From IMG/VR virus record IMGVR_UViG_3300042260_000111, positions 1 to 43,739 of that record: a stretch of DNA of 43,739 bases. The stretch is one strand, 5' to 3'. This DNA comes from a virus. Below are positions 40,535 to 43,739 of the stretch, in pieces. Both the position numbers and the translations under genes were made by a program. How positions within the stretch are numbered: the first letter of the stretch is position 1; every line of letters starts with the position of its first letter. The notes below the pieces were generated by a model that saw only the letters and a list, made by a program, of their open reading frames with translations, was not told the origin of the DNA and searched no databases.

Positions 40535-40783
40535 TTATTCATCGTCATCTTCGTCTTCATCTTCTTCTTCGTCGTCGTCATCCTCGCCTCTTAACTCCCC
40601 ATCGGGATACAAATACAGACCTTCTGTAATGTAAATTCCTCCATCCCAATTTGTAGGCGCTCCCGTTGCTAACATATCCTTGTACCAAGAATCTACTTTG
40701 GGCTTTCTTTTTTTAGGGACAACTTTTTCTTTGGCTTCTATTGCTTCAATTTCAGCCTTTTCTTCTAAACTTCTAATTGGCAT
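40535..40783 (-). CDS. Small protein with acidic tail
   Basis: 82 aa. A charged N-terminal half (EEKAEIEAIEAKEKVVPKKR) is followed by an aromatic stretch (YITEGLYLYPDGELRG) and about 20 residues of Asp and Glu only. Acidic tails of this type can mimic DNA or bind basic partners. It lies between helicase and nuclease genes, 1 nt from each. Confidence 0.65.
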   Translation of the reverse strand: MPIRSLEEKAEIEAIEAKEKVVPKKRKPKVDSWYKDMLATGAPTNWDGGIYITEGLYLYPDGELRGEDDDDEEEDEDEDDDE

Positions 40784-40784
40784 A

Positions 40785-42206
40785 CTAAAAAGGGTCTATC
40801 TTTACATCGTTATCAAAATCTACTTCAATCTTATTTATAACAGAATTCTTATAGGCAGGCTCTAACGCCGTAAACCTAAACAACTCTTCCTCCTCGTCTG
40901 CTATCCTGTTAGTAGTCACATCGCAATACCTTACGATACCACCTGTCATACCATCTCTGTTCTTAAGGATAATGAACTCAAGCGTGTAGTCCATCGGAGG
41001 TATAGGGAGGTTACTTGCGCGCGCTTCCGCCTGAGCATAGTAATAAGGTCTATACAAACCAATTACCACTGACGCATCCTGTTCAATGTTACCAGAACTT
41101 CTAATGTCAGACAACTGCGGGCGCTTGTCGCTTCTACCCTCAGCACCACGGGACAATTGACTCAGGCAAACAATCGGTATATTTAACTTCCTTGTTAGCT
41201 TCTGTAGCTTATTGGACACCGAAGACACTTGCGTGAAGTCGTCCTGCCCGCGCATCTGATTGTCGCGAATCAACTGCATATAATCTATCACCACCATATC
41301 AATCTTGTTCTTACGACACTCAGTTGTGAGTACCATCGACAGGTAGTTGACGTCTCGATTGTCCGAGTCATAGAAGAAGATTGGTAGGCGCTTTAGCTCC
41401 CTTGCATTAGATAATCTAATCTTCTTGATATCATCTTGGGTTATGCGATTAGCTTTGATGTCTGAGTACTTGTAATCTGGCGCTTCAGATGAAATGTAGC
41501 GATACATTAAAGACTCCTTCGGCATCTCAAGTGAGAGAAACAATACCCTTTTACCTGCCTTGGCACAAGCCTTTGCTACATCTAGTCCCACAATAGTCTT
41601 TCCCATTGAAGGTCTAGCGGCAATCACGATAATGCCCTCCTGCCATCCCCCTAAAGCGTAGTTCAACTTACGCGAACCCGTGTCAATGCCTGAGAACTTT
41701 ATGTTGCCAGCATTTAACTCTAGCTTATCCATCACCTTGTCGTAAACATCGCCTAGCGCGAACACTTCGCTACTAACAAAGTCTTGCTCAATCCTAGTAA
41801 CACCTTGCTCTATGATAGTTTGAATCAGTGTAACATCTTCCCCTTGGTCAAGCGCGGTCTGCATACGATTGGTCAAGTCTTGGTATTGTCTCTTCTTCTC
41901 TAGCTCCTTCAACTCCTGACACGCCGACGCCAACTCAATCGTTGTCTTTGGAGTCATTGTCAATAACATCGGTGGCTCATCAGCTAGGTAGTAAGAATTG
42001 GCGCTAAGGCGCTTAAATATATCAAAACGAGTGTAAGCCTTATTGTCTAAATAAAACTCCTTCATCGTCTGATATGCCTCCTTAAATAGGTCGAAAGTAA
42101 ACGCGTCCTCACCTACAATCTTAACCGCATCCTTTACTAGGTGTGGTTTGTCAAGCAGGTATGCGATTACGTCCGACTCAAGTAATGGTATGTTTAGTCT
42201 TGGCAT
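40785..42206 (-). CDS. dnaB: Replicative DNA helicase, DnaB family
   Basis: 473 aa, normal family length. The N-terminal helical domain occupies about 1-100. The RecA-like domain has Walker A ARPSMGKT (197-204), Walker B MVVIDYMQL (304-312), SLEMPKESL after Walker A, and SRGAEGRSDKRPQLSDIRSSG with the sensor/arginine region. DnaB unwinds DNA ahead of the fork as a hexamer. It is preceded by the HTH replication protein, the likely loader or origin binder. Confidence 0.95.
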   Translation of the reverse strand: MPRLNIPLLESDVIAYLLDKPHLVKDAVKIVGEDAFTFDLFKEAYQTMKEFYLDNKAYTRFDIFKRLSANSYYLADEPPMLLTMTPKTTIELASACQELKELEKKRQYQDLTNRMQTALDQGEDVTLIQTIIEQGVTRIEQDFVSSEVFALGDVYDKVMDKLELNAGNIKFSGIDTGSRKLNYALGGWQEGIIVIAARPSMGKTIVGLDVAKACAKAGKRVLFLSLEMPKESLMYRYISSEAPDYKYSDIKANRITQDDIKKIRLSNARELKRLPIFFYDSDNRDVNYLSMVLTTECRKNKIDMVVIDYMQLIRDNQMRGQDDFTQVSSVSNKLQKLTRKLNIPIVCLSQLSRGAEGRSDKRPQLSDIRSSGNIEQDASVVIGLYRPYYYAQAEARASNLPIPPMDYTLEFIILKNRDGMTGGIVRYCDVTTNRIADEEEELFRFTALEPAYKNSVINKIEVDFDNDVKIDPF

Positions 42207-42208
42207 AG

Positions 42209-42853
42209 TTAAAAGTTGTCTGGAATTTCGATTTCTGTTAATTTAATTGCTGATAGTGGATTCGACGCTTGCGCTTCGCTTGGCATCTCATCCTCCCATA
42301 CTCGGTGTGTAAGGTATCTCTCGGGGTCTTTACGATACTTCACCTCTCTGCTAGCTATGTAACTAGGCAGAGCCTTGAATATAGCGTCTATCTCTTTCTC
42401 TTTTAGCTTAGACCACTTAGCCTTAGTCTTGTCCTTACCTACCTTCTTGTTGTAGATATTCCAAAACTCTTCGAAGCGTTCAATAGACTTATTACTTTCT
42501 TTATTAGTATTATCTATTATGTGGTCAATTTTTACCATACCCTCTGGTAGAATTTTACCATAGGTATGGTCATTTTTTACCATAGGGGTAGTGAGCCTAA
42601 TCTCTCTTGTATCAACCTCCCCATTAGGCTTCTTCTTAATCACCCTGCTAAGCAGTCCTTTCTTTTCTAAGGCATTAATCCACTTCCTTACCGACTCAGA
42701 GTTAGACCCAAGAGAAGTAGCTAGGTATTGATTACTTGCAAAGCAGTGCCCCTCCTTAGCCGACAAACTCTGGATTAATCCCATCAGATTTTTCTCCGAT
42801 GCGGTTAAGTCCGTTCGTGCTAGTAAATCAAATGGGATTATTATAAAATTCAT
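42209..42853 (-). CDS. Phage replication protein O-like, with HTH domain
   Basis: 214 aa. The N-terminal winged helix-turn-helix is clear (LLARTDLTASEKNLMGLIQS, then FASNQYLATSLGSNSESVRK and WINALEKKGLLSR). A linker with three DNA iterons follows, then a C-terminal domain (FEEFWNIYNKKVGKDKTKAK, ERYLTHRVWEDE) common in phage initiators next to DnaB. It likely binds the origin and recruits helicase, as lambda O does. ATGA-coupled to the gene upstream. Confidence 0.8.
   Translation of the reverse strand: MNFIIIPFDLLARTDLTASEKNLMGLIQSLSAKEGHCFASNQYLATSLGSNSESVRKWINALEKKGLLSRVIKKKPNGEVDTREIRLTTPMVKNDHTYGKILPEGMVKIDHIIDNTNKESNKSIERFEEFWNIYNKKVGKDKTKAKWSKLKEKEIDAIFKALPSYIASREVKYRKDPERYLTHRVWEDEMPSEAQASNPLSAIKLTEIEIPDNF
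42522..42585 (-). repeat. Three iterons inside the replication gene; origin candidate
   Basis: Plus-strand units TGGTCAATTTTTACCATAC (42522-42540), TGGTAGAATTTTACCATAG (42545-42563) and TGGTCATTTTTTACCATAG (42567-42585). They are 19 bp each with periods of 23 and 22 bp (two helical turns), and each is an imperfect dyad TGGT...ACCA. They lie inside the coding sequence of the HTH replication protein, as the lambda origin lies inside gene O, and in a locally AT-rich stretch. Confidence 0.65.
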
Positions 42854-43089
42854 ATCTCTGTTTTCAATTTTTCCGTAACCTCGCTTAGGTCTTCTATCAT
42901 ATCCATAACAATTTTCTCCAACTTCTTGTATGACTCCATCTCAGGTTTCGCAAACTTGAATAGAGCGGAGTATTGTTTTATTTCCCGCTCAAGGTATCCT
43001 TTGCGAGCGGTAAGTACTGCGCGCACACACATTATCTCTAGTTCATCCCCAACAAATGGATTAGGGTAAGCAACCTCTTTGTTAGACAT
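42850..43089 (-). CDS. Small helical protein
   Basis: 79 aa, helical C-terminal half (YKKLEKIVMDMIEDLSEVTE). The start overlaps the upstream gene by 8 nt, and the leader TAAACAACAAGACA is inside that gene. No family recognised. Confidence 0.65.
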   Translation of the reverse strand: MSNKEVAYPNPFVGDELEIMCVRAVLTARKGYLEREIKQYSALFKFAKPEMESYKKLEKIVMDMIEDLSEVTEKLKTEI

Positions 43090-43330
43090 TGTCTTGTTGT
43101 TTAGCTATTTCAATTAATAAAGGATTAATATTTAATAATGATGTGTCATACCCAATTAACTGCAAATAATTAATAACATTTTTATACCAACTTTCCTTTG
43201 GTCTTTCTAAAAACCAATAATCTTTGTCAAATAAAAGATTTTTAATTTCAGATACTTTAAATCCAAATGAATGAACTTCCGAAAAAACAAGTTCATAAAT
43301 TTCCACCAATTGATTGTCTGTTAAATTCAT
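43082..43330 (-). CDS. Small helical protein
   Basis: 82 aa (MNLTDNQLVEIYELVFSEVH, KSWYKNVINYLQLIGYDTSL), ending AKQQDNV, whose codons contain the next gene's leader. The leader of this gene is CTAAACAATAAAAAAT before ATG. Unknown function. Confidence 0.65.
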   Translation of the reverse strand: MNLTDNQLVEIYELVFSEVHSFGFKVSEIKNLLFDKDYWFLERPKESWYKNVINYLQLIGYDTSLLNINPLLIEIAKQQDNV

Positions 43331-43361
43331 ATTTTTTATTGTTTAGTTTTTATCTTGTTGT

Positions 43362-43739
43362 TTAGTTATTAAAGGTCTCGAATTCGCTACCTTTTGAAAT
43401 TGAAATTAATTTATCAATACAAGCACTCTCTGCTTCTTCGTAGGTGCCCCAATAGGTGTCTATCCAATCATCAAAACTGCCTCGCCAAATAACATAGCTG
43501 AATACATTTTTGCCTTCTGTATATCCACCTTCAACTAGCCCAATTAGATTATACTTATCTCTAAACCATCTAAATACTTGTTGTTTAAGTGCACAGACAA
43601 TTGCTCCATTGCAAAGATTTTTATTTTCAATTTCATAGATATAAAGAATATTATCAGAATAATATCCACAGCATTCATCATCAAAACCTAATTCCTTTAA
43701 GGCTAATGCTTGCTCGTATGTTACAAATTCTTTTTCCAT
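43362..43739 (-). CDS. Hypothetical protein, EFVTYEQALALKELGFD type
   Basis: 125 aa. MEKEFVTYEQALALKELGFD is a common N-terminus in Bacteroidetes phage and mobile-element proteins; aromatic-rich C-terminal half (YVIWRGSFDDWIDTYWGTYE). The ATG is the last three bases of the window, so the start looks complete but its leader cannot be seen. Function unknown. Confidence 0.75.
   Translation of the reverse strand: MEKEFVTYEQALALKELGFDDECCGYYSDNILYIYEIENKNLCNGAIVCALKQQVFRWFRDKYNLIGLVEGGYTEGKNVFSYVIWRGSFDDWIDTYWGTYEEAESACIDKLISISKGSEFETFNN

Noticed and set aside
1-43739. CRISPR array or insertion sequence
   Set aside because: No regularly spaced identical repeats of CRISPR type and no transposase or IS terminal repeats were seen; the repeats present are short, few or coding.

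Overview
The window reads as about 44 kb of a tailed-phage genome of podovirus build that infects a member of the Bacteroidetes (Bacteroidota). The phage call rests on a tail fibre with an S74 chaperone domain, a lysis cassette, neck and tail-nozzle proteins, three large ejection-type proteins, a DnaB helicase and long runs of tiny overlapping genes. The host call rests on three exact matches to the Bacteroidetes promoter layout TTTG-N19-TAnnTTTG, the absence of Shine-Dalgarno sites, an AT-rich composition, and host-type secreted proteins (CsgG-like, cohesin/dockerin-like, a lipoprotein). Terminase, portal, capsid and DNA polymerase are absent, so this is a part of a genome. The first gene is cut by the left edge and the last starts at the right edge.

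Layout. 1-2213 (+): tail-fibre C-terminus and small virion or assembly genes. 2204-4635 (+): promoter, holin-like, spanin-like and GH19 endolysin genes. 4638-10036 (+): a secreted/envelope module (YajG/CsgG-fold-like protein, two-cohesin/dockerin-like protein, lipoprotein, membrane protein, 541 nt of structured non-coding DNA, CsgG-like pore, low-complexity protein with a possible outer-membrane barrel). 10065-29778 (+): terminator and promoter, three neck proteins, a 1224-aa tail protein, two ejection proteins, a 2930-aa polyvalent protein with an HEGTH metalloprotease motif, then small basic proteins, a ferritin-like protein and an HNH nuclease. At 29778/29779 the transcription units converge with no base between the stop codons. 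29779-43739 (-): early/replication arm with RusA-like resolvase, Cro/C1 repressor, SSB-like protein, MazG-like protein, RecB/Cas4-like nuclease, DnaB helicase and an HTH replication protein, among many small ATGA- or TAATG-coupled genes.

The most unusual part is an RNA locus on the minus strand (about 35486-36801) behind a perfect promoter. It holds four tRNA-like elements with intact acceptor and T arms and a Leu-type D-arm signature. Three have hairpins inserted in the D loop, and in all four the anticodon arm is replaced by a long stem with a 15-34 nt loop. Each is preceded by a hairpin; two of these belong to a conserved element with compensatory base changes. Other leads are the phage-encoded CsgG/cohesin/barrel secretion module, three 19-bp iterons inside the replication-protein gene (a lambda-O-like origin candidate), and an A/C-rich start-codon leader that is also found inside the C-terminal coding sequence of upstream genes.

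All family calls were made by reading motifs by eye. No database or folding program was used.
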